DNA from: Proteobacteria bacterium UBA6522
GTDB taxonomy: Bacteria > Pseudomonadota > Gammaproteobacteria > Steroidobacterales > Rariloculaceae
Assembly: GCA_002434915.1 (NCBI GenBank)
Contig: DJLG01000186.1
Span: 1 to 14,613, forward strand
Length of the DNA stretch: 14,613 nucleotides
Direction: 5' to 3'
A program made the translations under genes and the position numbers. The notes under the pieces were generated by a model, which had not been told where the DNA came from, searched no databases, and saw nothing but the letters and a program-made list of their open reading frames with translations. Of the stretch, positions 7,137-14,404 are shown piece after piece (positions within the stretch are counted from its first letter, which is position 1; each line of letters opens with the position of its first letter).

Positions 7137-7784
7137 ATGGTTAGAATTAGACGCTACATCGTAGCTGGATTACTGGTGTGGTTGCCTGTAGGTGCAACTA
7201 TCGTAGTATTTACTTTTATTATAGAACTCATGGATCGAGTTTTATTATTGATTCCTCCGTCTTATCGTCCCGAGGAGTTGTTAGGGTTTCGTATTCCAGG
7301 TCTCGGGGTAATTCTTGCTCTGACTGTACTTGTTATTACCGGCATGCTGGTTGCAAATTTTTTAGGTCGGCGTCTTGTAGCTAATTTTGAAATACTGCTT
7401 GGTCGAATTCCTATTGTGCGTACAGTTTATGGCGCAGTAAAAAGCTTCTCTGAACTAGTATTTAGTGATTCTAATACGTCATTTAAGAAGGTTTTGTTGA
7501 TTGAGTATCCTCGAGTAGGTCTTTATAGCCTTTGTTTTCAGACTTCTGAGAATCCTCCGGAGCCTGAGTCTCGAACTGGAGAGAAAATTGTTACGGTTTT
7601 TGTGCCAACAACCCCTAATCCAACGTCCGGTGTCATGATATTTGTTCCCCATAAAGACGTGATCGAGTTGGATATGACGGTGGAGGATGCTTTGAAGATG
7701 GTAATCTCTCTTGGTGTTGTTATTGCCCCCTGGCACCCATTACACCCTTCCAATGAGGTTGCAGCGACTAAAGGTTCGCCGTAA
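7137..7784 (+). CDS. DUF502 integral membrane protein
   Basis: A 215-residue inner-membrane protein of the DUF502 family, which also contains the plant COV/LCV proteins; the bacterial function is unknown. A basic N-terminus (M-V-R-I-R-R-Y) precedes a first hydrophobic helix (about residues 9-32, A-G-L-L-V-W-L-P-V-G-A-T), typical of the family. A short loop rich in proline follows, then a second helix (about 52-76). The rest is a soluble domain with the family's G-R-I-P-I-V-R-T-V-Y-G-A-V-K segment and a P-T-T-P-N-P-T-S-G motif late in the chain. ATG codons occur at 7134 and 7137; GAGGGA at 7125-7130 spaces better from 7137, though 7134 is possible. It sits between fmdB and aspS with short gaps (about 17-20 and 47 bases), an arrangement seen in other bacteria, suggesting co-transcription rather than a shown functional link. 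Confidence 0.9.
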   Translation: MVRIRRYIVAGLLVWLPVGATIVVFTFIIELMDRVLLLIPPSYRPEELLGFRIPGLGVILALTVLVITGMLVANFLGRRLVANFEILLGRIPIVRTVYGAVKSFSELVFSDSNTSFKKVLLIEYPRVGLYSLCFQTSENPPEPESRTGEKIVTVFVPTTPNPTSGVMIFVPHKDVIELDMTVEDALKMVISLGVVIAPWHPLHPSNEVAATKGSP

Positions 7785-7831
7785 CATCCGGCCATCTTCC
7801 AAGGACACCTCTCTATCAAAGGGTTATCCGA

Positions 7832-9595
7832 ATGCGTAGTCATTATTCTGATCAGATAGACCGCTCCCTTATCGGTAAAGAGCTAGCTGTAGCCGGCTGG
7901 TTGCATCGTAGAAGAGATCATGGGGGCGTGATATTTGTGGATTTAAGGGATAGGGAAGGACTCCTCCAAGTGGTTTTTGATCCCGATGATCCTGAAATGT
8001 TCGCTCAAGCCGAACGTCTACGTGGTGAGTATGTAATAGCAGTGCAGGGAGTTTTGAGAGTGCGGCCAGAGGGAACTATAAACCCTGAATTACCTACGGG
8101 TGAGTTTGAGTTAGTAGCAAAAGAACTTACGGTTCTTAACCAATCAAAGACCCCACCCTTCCATCACGAAGAAAAAGCAAGCGAAGAAACAAGACTTCGT
8201 TATAGATATCTTGATCTTCGTGGTGAAGTTATGCAGAGGAACTTGCGATTACGCCACGCTATAACAAAGACAATTAGAAATTTTTTAGATGAGAGTGGTT
8301 TTTTTGAAATTGAAACACCACTACTAGCAAAGACTACCCCAGAAGGTGCTAGGGATTATCTTGTTCCAAGCAGAACACACCCCGGACAGTTTTTTGCTTT
8401 ACCTCAATCGCCACAGCTGATGAAACAGTTACTCATGATGTCAGGGTTTGATCGTTATTATCAGATTGTTAAGTGTTTCCGAGATGAGGACCTAAGGGCG
8501 GATCGTCAACCAGAGTTCACCCAAGTTGATATCGAAACAGCTTTTATGGATGAAGATTCCATTATGCTACTTATGGAGTCTTTGATTCGACAAACCTTCA
8601 AAACTGTACTTGATGTGGACCTTCCCGATCCTTTGCCACGTTTAACATATGCCGAAGCAATGGATCTTTATGGTAGCGATGCGCCAGATCTTCGTAATCC
8701 CCTTGTATTGAATGAGGTCAGTGATCTTTTTATGGGGGTAGAATTTAAAGTGTTCGCAGGACCCGCAACTAACCCTAATAGCAGGATCGCAGCTCTTAAA
8801 ATACCTGACGGCGGTTCTTTAAGCCGCAAGGAGATTGATGATTATACGGCGCTGGTAGGGCGTTATGGTGCAAAGGGTTTGGCTTATATAAAGGTCAACG
8901 ATAGGGCTGCTGGGAAAGATGGTCTTCAGTCTCCAATACTAAAGTTTTTGCCATCTGATGTGGTAGAAGACGTGCTTAAGCGTGTAGGTGCAGAGACTGG
9001 AGATCTCGTGTTTTTTGGCGCTGATAAAATTCGTATTGTTAACGAGAGTTTGGGGGCCTTGCGTGATCAGATCGGAAAAGATCGTGATCTGCTTGCAGGA
9101 CAGTGGAAGCCTCTATGGGTAGTTGATTTTCCAATGTTTGAGGAGACTATGGACGGTAGTTTGACCCCCTCACATCACCCATTTACTGCACCGAGAGTTG
9201 ATAATTTTTCCGATTTAAAAGCAAATCCTAAGGGCGCGCTTTCACGAGCTTATGACATGGTTCTGAATGGAACCGAAATCGGTGGTGGTTCTATTAGAAT
9301 TCATTCTCCTGAGATGCAGTCTGCTGTATTTGATCTGCTTGGAATAGATTCAGAAGAGGCTCAATCAAAATTTGGTTTTTTGTTGACTGCAATGGATTAT
9401 GGATGCCCGCCCCATGGGGGGATTGCTTTTGGGCTAGATCGATTAGTGATGCTAATGGCTGGTGCTGAGAGTATTCGTGATGTAATTGCATTCCCAAAAA
9501 CTCAGACTGCTAGTGATCTTCTTACGGGCGCCCCTAGCGCAGCAAGTACCGCTCAGATAAAGGAACTCGGAATTCGGGTTCGTTCGCCCAGCTGA
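7832..9595 (+). CDS. aspS: Aspartate-tRNA ligase, bacterial type, probably nondiscriminating (Asp/Asn)
   Basis: Charges tRNA with aspartate in the cytoplasm. The 587-residue class II synthetase has an N-terminal OB-fold anticodon domain (1-110), the catalytic core with motif 2 F-R-D-E-D-L-R-A-D-R-Q-P-E-F-T-Q (around 212-228), the bacterial GAD insertion (about 285-410), and motif 3 G-L-D-R-L-V-M near 547. In the anticodon domain residue 30 is His (R-R-R-D-H-G-G) and residue 81 is Gly (R-P-E-G). These are the positions called His31 and Gly83 in Pseudomonas aeruginosa AspRS, which also aspartylates tRNA-Asn; discriminating E. coli AspRS has Leu and Lys there. The enzyme is therefore likely to make Asp-tRNA-Asn for GatCAB amidation. 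The ATG at 7832 gives the conserved M-R-S-H-Y start, with AAAGGG 8 bases upstream. nudB follows after 8 bases. Confidence 0.97.
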   Translation: MRSHYSDQIDRSLIGKELAVAGWLHRRRDHGGVIFVDLRDREGLLQVVFDPDDPEMFAQAERLRGEYVIAVQGVLRVRPEGTINPELPTGEFELVAKELTVLNQSKTPPFHHEEKASEETRLRYRYLDLRGEVMQRNLRLRHAITKTIRNFLDESGFFEIETPLLAKTTPEGARDYLVPSRTHPGQFFALPQSPQLMKQLLMMSGFDRYYQIVKCFRDEDLRADRQPEFTQVDIETAFMDEDSIMLLMESLIRQTFKTVLDVDLPDPLPRLTYAEAMDLYGSDAPDLRNPLVLNEVSDLFMGVEFKVFAGPATNPNSRIAALKIPDGGSLSRKEIDDYTALVGRYGAKGLAYIKVNDRAAGKDGLQSPILKFLPSDVVEDVLKRVGAETGDLVFFGADKIRIVNESLGALRDQIGKDRDLLAGQWKPLWVVDFPMFEETMDGSLTPSHHPFTAPRVDNFSDLKANPKGALSRAYDMVLNGTEIGGGSIRIHSPEMQSAVFDLLGIDSEEAQSKFGFLLTAMDYGCPPHGGIAFGLDRLVMLMAGAESIRDVIAFPKTQTASDLLTGAPSAASTAQIKELGIRVRSPS

Positions 9596-9603
9596 AGCTA
9601 GTA

Positions 9604-10044
9604 ATGCCACAGTACCGTCGCCCCGAGTCAGTTCTGGTGGTGATATATACCCCGAAATACGAATGTTTGCTTCTTGAGCGTGTAAACCCTATAGGTTTCT
9701 GGCAATCGGTTACTGGAACATTGCAATGGGGTGAGAGTTTGCAGGAAGCTGCTGTGCGTGAGGTTTTCGAGGAAACAGGGCTTGGCACATCAGGACTCTG
9801 GGATACAGGCATACGCAGATCTTTTCCGATACTGCCAGAGTGGAAAGATCGTTATGAAGAGGGTGTTAAAGAAAATATGGAACACCTTTTATATTTAAAA
9901 ATCCCGGCTATTTGTCAGATCACTTTAAACCCTGCAGAGCATCTTTCCTATCGTTGGGAGAATCTGAAAAAATCTATTCAAACAGTCGCTTCATGGACTA
10001 ATCGCGAAGCTTTAGAGCGCTTACTTCATATGTCTGATGACTAA
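9604..10044 (+). CDS. nudB: Dihydroneopterin triphosphate diphosphatase (Nudix, NudB)
   Basis: Removes pyrophosphate from dihydroneopterin triphosphate, an early step of folate synthesis. The 146-residue product has a complete Nudix box at residues 38-60: G38, E44, then R52-E53-V-F-E56-E57-T-G-L, which positions the Mg-binding glutamates. The N-terminus (R-R-P-E-S-V-L-V-V-I-Y) and the F-W-Q-S-V-T-G segment before the box are typical of NudB rather than of MutT or RppH. Length is near E. coli NudB (150). It starts 8 bases after aspS, as in E. coli where aspS-nudB are also adjacent, so they are probably co-transcribed. The ribosome site is weak (GAAG overlapping the aspS stop). The yebC-ruvC genes that follow nudB in E. 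coli are absent here. Confidence 0.9.
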   Translation: MPQYRRPESVLVVIYTPKYECLLLERVNPIGFWQSVTGTLQWGESLQEAAVREVFEETGLGTSGLWDTGIRRSFPILPEWKDRYEEGVKENMEHLLYLKIPAICQITLNPAEHLSYRWENLKKSIQTVASWTNREALERLLHMSDD

Positions 10045-10137
10045 TCATATTTAATTCTTGAGCTTGTTTCATTGCGTTCCTAGGTGTGGATAGTTACCCT
10101 AAATCTAGGGCCATACAATCGAATTAAGAGGTCCAAT

Positions 10138-10509
10138 ATGAGAAATCTGATACGAATTGACTTTCTAGTGGGGGTAGCGGCTTTTGTGGCGTCTAATCTC
10201 TCGTTAGCTCACCATTCTCATTCAATGTTTGATCATAGTGAGGAGGTCTCTATCTCCGGCACGGTGACAAAATTTTCTTTCCGTAATCCGCATGTTTTTC
10301 TTTTCATCGATGTAAAAAATGAAAATGGAGAGGTTCTTAATTATTGGATTGAGATGTCCAATATCCCAAATATGATCCGTCGTGGTGTTGGATATAAGAC
10401 GTTTGCGCCTGGCGATGAAGTCACAGTGAACATGTGGCGATTGAAAGATGGCCGCCCCGGCGGAAACTATACGACGATCGTTGCGGCTGATGGGAAAACC
10501 TATGATTGA
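10138..10509 (+). CDS. DUF6152-like exported histidine-rich small protein
   Basis: A 123-residue protein of unknown function. The N-terminus is a Sec-type signal peptide: basic start, hydrophobic stretch (about residues 9-20) and a likely cut after S-L-A (residue 24). The mature protein would then begin His25-His26-Ser-His28, with His33 nearby, followed by a compact beta-rich domain: I-S-G-T-V-T-K-F, a R-N-P-H-V-F segment with His52, W-I-E-M-S-N near 75, and a C-terminal P-G-D-E-V-T-V-N/D-G-R-P-G-G segment. This A-H-H-S start and N-P-H pattern fits DUF6152, found in various proteobacteria; I assign it from memory of the family. The ATG is chosen over an upstream frame extension to 10084 because AAGAGG (10126-10131) lies 6 bases before it and the signal peptide starts there. 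It lies 93 bases after nudB and may have its own promoter, though none is clear. A strong inverted repeat follows. Confidence 0.75.
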   Translation: MRNLIRIDFLVGVAAFVASNLSLAHHSHSMFDHSEEVSISGTVTKFSFRNPHVFLFIDVKNENGEVLNYWIEMSNIPNMIRRGVGYKTFAPGDEVTVNMWRLKDGRPGGNYTTIVAADGKTYD

Positions 10510-10545
10510 ACTGAACGCTGAGGCGTGTGTTTGAGACTAGCTTGT

Positions 10546-10592
10546 CTGATATGGCTAACAATTTGAATATAAGCCATATCAGTATGATTTTT
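10546..10592 (+). terminator. Inverted repeat, probable terminator between the DUF6152 gene and mutS
   Basis: Perfect 11-base arms, CTGATATGGCT (10546-10556) and AGCCATATCAG (10572-10582), enclose a 15-base AT-rich loop. A run of five T (10588-10592) follows 5 bases after the stem on the plus strand. It would stop transcripts of the DUF6152 gene before they run antisense into mutS. The loop is longer and the T-run later than in a textbook intrinsic terminator, and there is no T-run on the minus-strand side, so it may be an RNA-stabilising hairpin instead. Confidence 0.6.
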
Positions 10593-10624
10593 GCCTCTAG
10601 CCATCTTGTCTAAGATTTTTGAAA

Positions 10625-13198
10625 TTATGAGTGTTTTTTCGCTAGGTCTGTTAGCTCATAAATTAATCGCAAAGCCTCTCGTGGCGATAGATCATTTGGT
10701 TCGATTTCTAGTAGTTGCTCGGTAAGTTTATTACTTGGGGAAACCTCTTTTGAAAGCTGTTCCTCAAAAGGGATTTCGGGTTGAGTGATTTTAGTATCCT
10801 TATCATGCTCACGTTGCTCGAGAATAGTGAGATAGTTACGAGCCAGTTCAATGACGTTTTTTGGAACCCCCGCTAGACGAGCAACTTGCAGCCCATAACT
10901 TTGATTGGCTGGACCATCTTTTACGCTATGAAGAAAAATTAACTCGTCACCATGTTCAATAGCATCCAAATGCACGTTTACACATGCAGGCAAAGAGTCA
11001 GGCAAGCTTGTAAGCTCAAAATAGTGTGTAGCAAATAAAGTAAAGGCTTGTGACTCTTTAGAAATGTAATGAGCTGCAGCCCAAGCTAATGATAATCCAT
11101 CAAATGTACTAGTACCTCGACCTACCTCATCCATTAATACTAGGCTAGATGCAGTCGAATTATTGAGAATGTTTGCTGTTTCTGTCATTTCCACCATAAA
11201 GGTTGAGCGACCACCTGCAAGGTCGTCCGCTGCGCCAACCCGAGTAAAAATTCTATCAATAGGGCCTAGACGAGCATTCATCGCTGGAACATAACTGCCA
11301 ATATGAGCAAGAACTGTAATTAGAGCCGTTTGACGCATATAGGTTGATTTACCACCCATATTAGGCCCAGTGATTATCATCATTCGACGCTTATCATTAA
11401 GATCAAGGTTATTCGGAACAAATGGTTCAGAACTGGCTAATTCAACAGCTATATGCCTGCCTTTTTCATAGTTAATTCCAGGCTCATTAGTTAATTCAGG
11501 TTTGGTAAGGCTTAATTCCTGTGCTCTTTTTGCCAAGTTAACTAATGTATCGATCTCCGCCGCGTTTGTGGCTGTTTGTTGAAGCTCAATCAATGTGTCA
11601 TTTAACTGATCCAGGATAGTTTCATAGAGGAGCCGCTCTCGGTTTAGGGCTCTATCCTTTGCACTTAGCACTTTGTCTTCGAACTCTTTCAATTCAGGCG
11701 TTATAAAACGTTCTGCGCCTTTCAGTGTTTGCCGACGAATATATTCGCTTGGTGCAGAATTAGCTTGAGATTTGCTGATTTCAATGTAGTAACCATGAAC
11801 TCTGTTGTACCCAAGCTTGAGATTGCCAAGTCCGGTACGTTCTCGCTCACGAAGCTCTAGATCATCAAGGTATTGATTGGCATCAGCGCTGATGTCGCGA
11901 AGATTGTCTAGTTCCACATCAAAACCCGATGCAATTACTTTTCCATCCTTAATGAGGATAGGGGGCTCCTGAACAATGGCTGATTTCAGAAAAGCATGAA
12001 CTTGGGAGTGGGAGCTACAACTATCAGCAAGGTTTGCCAGTAAAGGGGATTCCATTTTTCTAATTACTTTTGTCAGCTCGGGCAATACCTCTAAGGCTTG
12101 TCTCAGTTGTGCTAGGTCTCTTGGTCTGGCTGAACGAAGGGCAACTCTTGCAAGGATTCTCTCCATATCGCCAATATCACTAAGAGGTTGCAATAATTTA
12201 TCCGCTATCCCTGGTGCTATAAGAGTTTCAACAGCTTGTTGTCTCTTTTTCAGTATGTCTCTATCTCGAATTGGTCGGTTTAGCCATCTTCTTAGCAGCC
12301 TACTACCCATTGGAGTTGCACAGCGGTCCATTAGGCCAGCAAGAGAATATTCATTGCCGGGTGTTACGCTAATTTCAATTTCCAGGTTTCGCCGAGTCTC
12401 GGAGTCCATAATGACTGCATCCTCTCGGCGTTCCCGGGTAAGTCCACGCAGGTGAGGAATTGCTGAACGTTGGGTGTCTTTTACGTACTGAAGTAAGCAG
12501 CCTGCTGCCCCCACAGCAAGTTGCGCATCTTGTGCATCAAAGCCTGATAAATCACGAGTACCAAACTGCTTGCAAAGCGCTAGCTGTGCTGACTGATAAT
12601 CAAAATGCCAAGGCGGACGTCTTCTTAGTCCTTCCATTGACTCCAGCCATTTGGGTAAAGGCGCATCCTCTTCAACTAGCATCTCCGCTGGACGTAGTCG
12701 CTCTAGTTCTCCCTGTAAACCTTGCAGATCATGGATTTCTGTCAGTGAGAATTGTCCACTTGAAAGATCCAACCAGGACAGGCCAATTAGTTCATTAGAT
12801 AGATTTATTGATGCCAAATACTGGGTTTGATGGTTCTCTAGTAACGCTTCATCAGTAAGAGTTCCAGGCGTAATTATCCTAACTACCTCACGATCCACAG
12901 GACCCTTGGAGGTTGCAGGATCTCCCACTTGTTCGCATATTGCGACAGATTCCCCTAGTCGGACTAAGCGAGCGAGATAGTTATCAACTGAATGAGCAGG
13001 AACACCTGCCATAGGGATAGGTTCGCCATTCGATTGCCCACGGCTTGTGAGGGCGATATCCATTAGTTTTGATGCGCGCCGCGCATCATCGTAGAAGAGT
13101 TCGTAAAAATCCCCCATTCTGTAGAAGAGCAACACGTCGGGGTGTTGGGACTTAAGTCCCAAGTATTGCCTCATCACAGGGGTATGTTGATTACTCAA
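10625..13198 (-). CDS. mutS: DNA mismatch repair protein MutS
   Basis: Recognises base mismatches and small loops in DNA and, on ATP binding, recruits MutL. The 857-residue product has the full order: mismatch-recognition domain with the F-x-E wedge at Phe31 and Glu33 (within M-G-D-F-Y-E-L-F), connector, lever and clamp domains, then the ATPase with Walker A G-P-N-M-G-G-K-S-T at 611-619 and Walker B D690-E691 in M-D-E-V-G-R-G-T-S. The C-terminus ends with D-L-S-P-R-E-A-L-R-L-I-Y-E-L, matching the tetramerisation segment of gammaproteobacterial MutS. Length equals the E. coli protein within a few residues (853). The start is a TTG (13198-13196) with AAGAAG 4 bases upstream; no ATG or GTG lies in frame before it, and the next ones would cut the conserved Q-H-T-P. 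Transcription converges with the DUF6152 gene and diverges from the glycosyltransferase. Confidence 0.97.
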   Translation of the reverse strand: MSNQHTPVMRQYLGLKSQHPDVLLFYRMGDFYELFYDDARRASKLMDIALTSRGQSNGEPIPMAGVPAHSVDNYLARLVRLGESVAICEQVGDPATSKGPVDREVVRIITPGTLTDEALLENHQTQYLASINLSNELIGLSWLDLSSGQFSLTEIHDLQGLQGELERLRPAEMLVEEDAPLPKWLESMEGLRRRPPWHFDYQSAQLALCKQFGTRDLSGFDAQDAQLAVGAAGCLLQYVKDTQRSAIPHLRGLTRERREDAVIMDSETRRNLEIEISVTPGNEYSLAGLMDRCATPMGSRLLRRWLNRPIRDRDILKKRQQAVETLIAPGIADKLLQPLSDIGDMERILARVALRSARPRDLAQLRQALEVLPELTKVIRKMESPLLANLADSCSSHSQVHAFLKSAIVQEPPILIKDGKVIASGFDVELDNLRDISADANQYLDDLELRERERTGLGNLKLGYNRVHGYYIEISKSQANSAPSEYIRRQTLKGAERFITPELKEFEDKVLSAKDRALNRERLLYETILDQLNDTLIELQQTATNAAEIDTLVNLAKRAQELSLTKPELTNEPGINYEKGRHIAVELASSEPFVPNNLDLNDKRRMMIITGPNMGGKSTYMRQTALITVLAHIGSYVPAMNARLGPIDRIFTRVGAADDLAGGRSTFMVEMTETANILNNSTASSLVLMDEVGRGTSTFDGLSLAWAAAHYISKESQAFTLFATHYFELTSLPDSLPACVNVHLDAIEHGDELIFLHSVKDGPANQSYGLQVARLAGVPKNVIELARNYLTILEQREHDKDTKITQPEIPFEEQLSKEVSPSNKLTEQLLEIEPNDLSPREALRLIYELTDLAKKHS

Positions 13199-13221
13199 AA
13201 TGCTTCTTTTTAGGTATGTTG

Positions 13222-13237
13222 GATTACTATTGTAATC
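13222..13237. repeat. Perfect inverted repeat upstream of mutS
   Basis: GATTAC (13222-13227), TATT, GTAATC (13232-13237) forms a 6-base dyad around a 4-base centre, 24 bases upstream of the mutS TTG. On the minus strand it contains TACAAT, a 5/6 match to a -10 box, so a regulator bound here could cover a mutS promoter, but no convincing -35 accompanies it. It could equally be a small hairpin in the mutS leader. Confidence 0.35.
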
Positions 13238-13251
13238 TTGTTCCCTATTTT

Positions 13252-13279
13252 TTGATTCAGTATCTAAGTATCAAATAAT
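13252..13279 (+). promoter_or_regulatory. Weak candidate sigma70 promoter for the glycosyltransferase
   Basis: TTGATT (13252-13257) and AATAAT (13274-13279) match consensus at 4/6 and 5/6 with a 16-base spacer, giving a leader of about 33 bases. A short direct repeat, AGTATC at 13259 and 13267, lies in the spacer. The sequence is AT-rich and the call is tentative. Confidence 0.35.
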
Positions 13280-13318
13280 CTATTTTGGGCAAGTGATCAA
13301 GCAGGTACCATCTTATAT

Positions 13319-14404
13319 ATGCGCATCATGCATCTGGAATTTGGCAGACATCTATATGGTGGTGCTGCTCAGGTTCGTTATCTTATTGAGGGACTGGATG
13401 ATTGTGGGATTGAAAATATCCTGATATGTCCTGTGAATAGTGAGATTTCTAAGGTTACCTGTGCAACCAAGGTGGTGGAGCTATCAATTGGTGGTGATCT
13501 AGATTGGCGATTGCCGACACGCTTGAAAAATATAATTAGTTTGTATGAACCTTCGGTAGTTCACGCGCATTCAAGACGTGGTGCAGATACAGTAGGAGGA
13601 TGGGTCTCTCGTTACATGAAAGTACCTGCCGTATTAACTCGTAGGGTGGATAATCGCGAAGCAGCACTATGGGCAAGACTCAAATACTTTCCTTATGATG
13701 CTGTAGTAGGTATTTCTTCTGCCGTTGAGAGGGAGTTGTTACATCACGTAGGGTTGCCTGCATATCGCGTTCATAAGGTATCTAGCGCAATGGATACCAA
13801 GAGATATTCGCCTGCTACAGAACGTACTAGATTGACCGAAGTGACAGGTCTTGACTCATCCTTATTTACAATTGGAATTGTTGGACAGTTCATTTCTCGC
13901 AAGGGACATGCCCTTTTATTTGAATGTTTACCAGAGCTTTTTGTTCGGTTTCCGCACGCTCGTGTATTGTGTTTTGGTCAAGGCCCTTTAGAGAATGAGC
14001 TGAAGAAAAATGTGCTTAATAAAGGTCTCAGCTCCCATGTGATATTCCTTGGATTTCGAACAGATTTGTCAGATTTGATGCCTGAGCTTGATTTACTTGT
14101 CCATCCGGCGAGACAGGAGGGTCTAGGGGTTGCGGTTATGGAGGCTATGAGTTCTGGTGTGCCAGTGATTACTTCTACCGCCGGAGGGATTACTGATCTT
14201 CTAGAGAACAAAGTTCATGGCCTGACATTTGAGTCTGGAGACAAGTCTGGGCTATTCAATGCTATGGTACTTATGATTTCTGATGAAGAATTAAGAGTGC
14301 GTTTTAGAACTGCTGCTAGGAAACGCATTCAGGAACAATTTTCAGTTGAAAAAATGAGTCACCGCTATATCGAAATTTATAATCAAGTGCTTAGATCGTC
14401 TTGA
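13319..14404 (+). CDS. Family 4 (GT-B fold) glycosyltransferase
   Basis: A cytoplasmic or membrane-associated retaining glycosyltransferase of 361 residues; donor and acceptor are not known. The N-terminal Rossmann domain carries L-Y-G-G-A-A-Q-V (the glycine-rich acceptor-side loop) and V-H-A-H-S-R-R-G near residue 80. The C-terminal domain opens with I-G-I-V-G-Q-F and R-K-G-H (about 180-198) and has the GT4 E-X7-E signature at Glu267 and Glu275 within E-G-L-G-V-A-V-M-E, followed by S-G-V-P-V-I and the nucleotide-sugar loop A-G-G-I. Such enzymes commonly build lipopolysaccharide core or exopolysaccharide, but a sole gene among housekeeping genes gives no pathway. The ATG at 13319 has only a distant AGG 13 bases upstream; ATG at 13328, codon 4, is an alternative. 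Its stop overlaps the pncC start by 4 bases, so the two are probably coupled. Confidence 0.9.
   Translation: MRIMHLEFGRHLYGGAAQVRYLIEGLDDCGIENILICPVNSEISKVTCATKVVELSIGGDLDWRLPTRLKNIISLYEPSVVHAHSRRGADTVGGWVSRYMKVPAVLTRRVDNREAALWARLKYFPYDAVVGISSAVERELLHHVGLPAYRVHKVSSAMDTKRYSPATERTRLTEVTGLDSSLFTIGIVGQFISRKGHALLFECLPELFVRFPHARVLCFGQGPLENELKKNVLNKGLSSHVIFLGFRTDLSDLMPELDLLVHPARQEGLGVAVMEAMSSGVPVITSTAGGITDLLENKVHGLTFESGDKSGLFNAMVLMISDEELRVRFRTAARKRIQEQFSVEKMSHRYIEIYNQVLRSS

Noticed and set aside
7538..7843. Minus-strand open frame over the DUF502-aspS junction
   Set aside because: Overlaps both genes and their ribosome sites; no start signal or motif.
10097..10110. CCCTA-AATC-TAGGG palindrome upstream of the DUF6152 gene as an operator
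   Set aside because: Five-base arms, no second copy and no aligned promoter; not strong enough to list.
10084..10137. N-terminal extension of the DUF6152 gene to a GTG at 10084
   Set aside because: The extension would bury the signal peptide, while AAGAGG sits correctly before the ATG at 10138.
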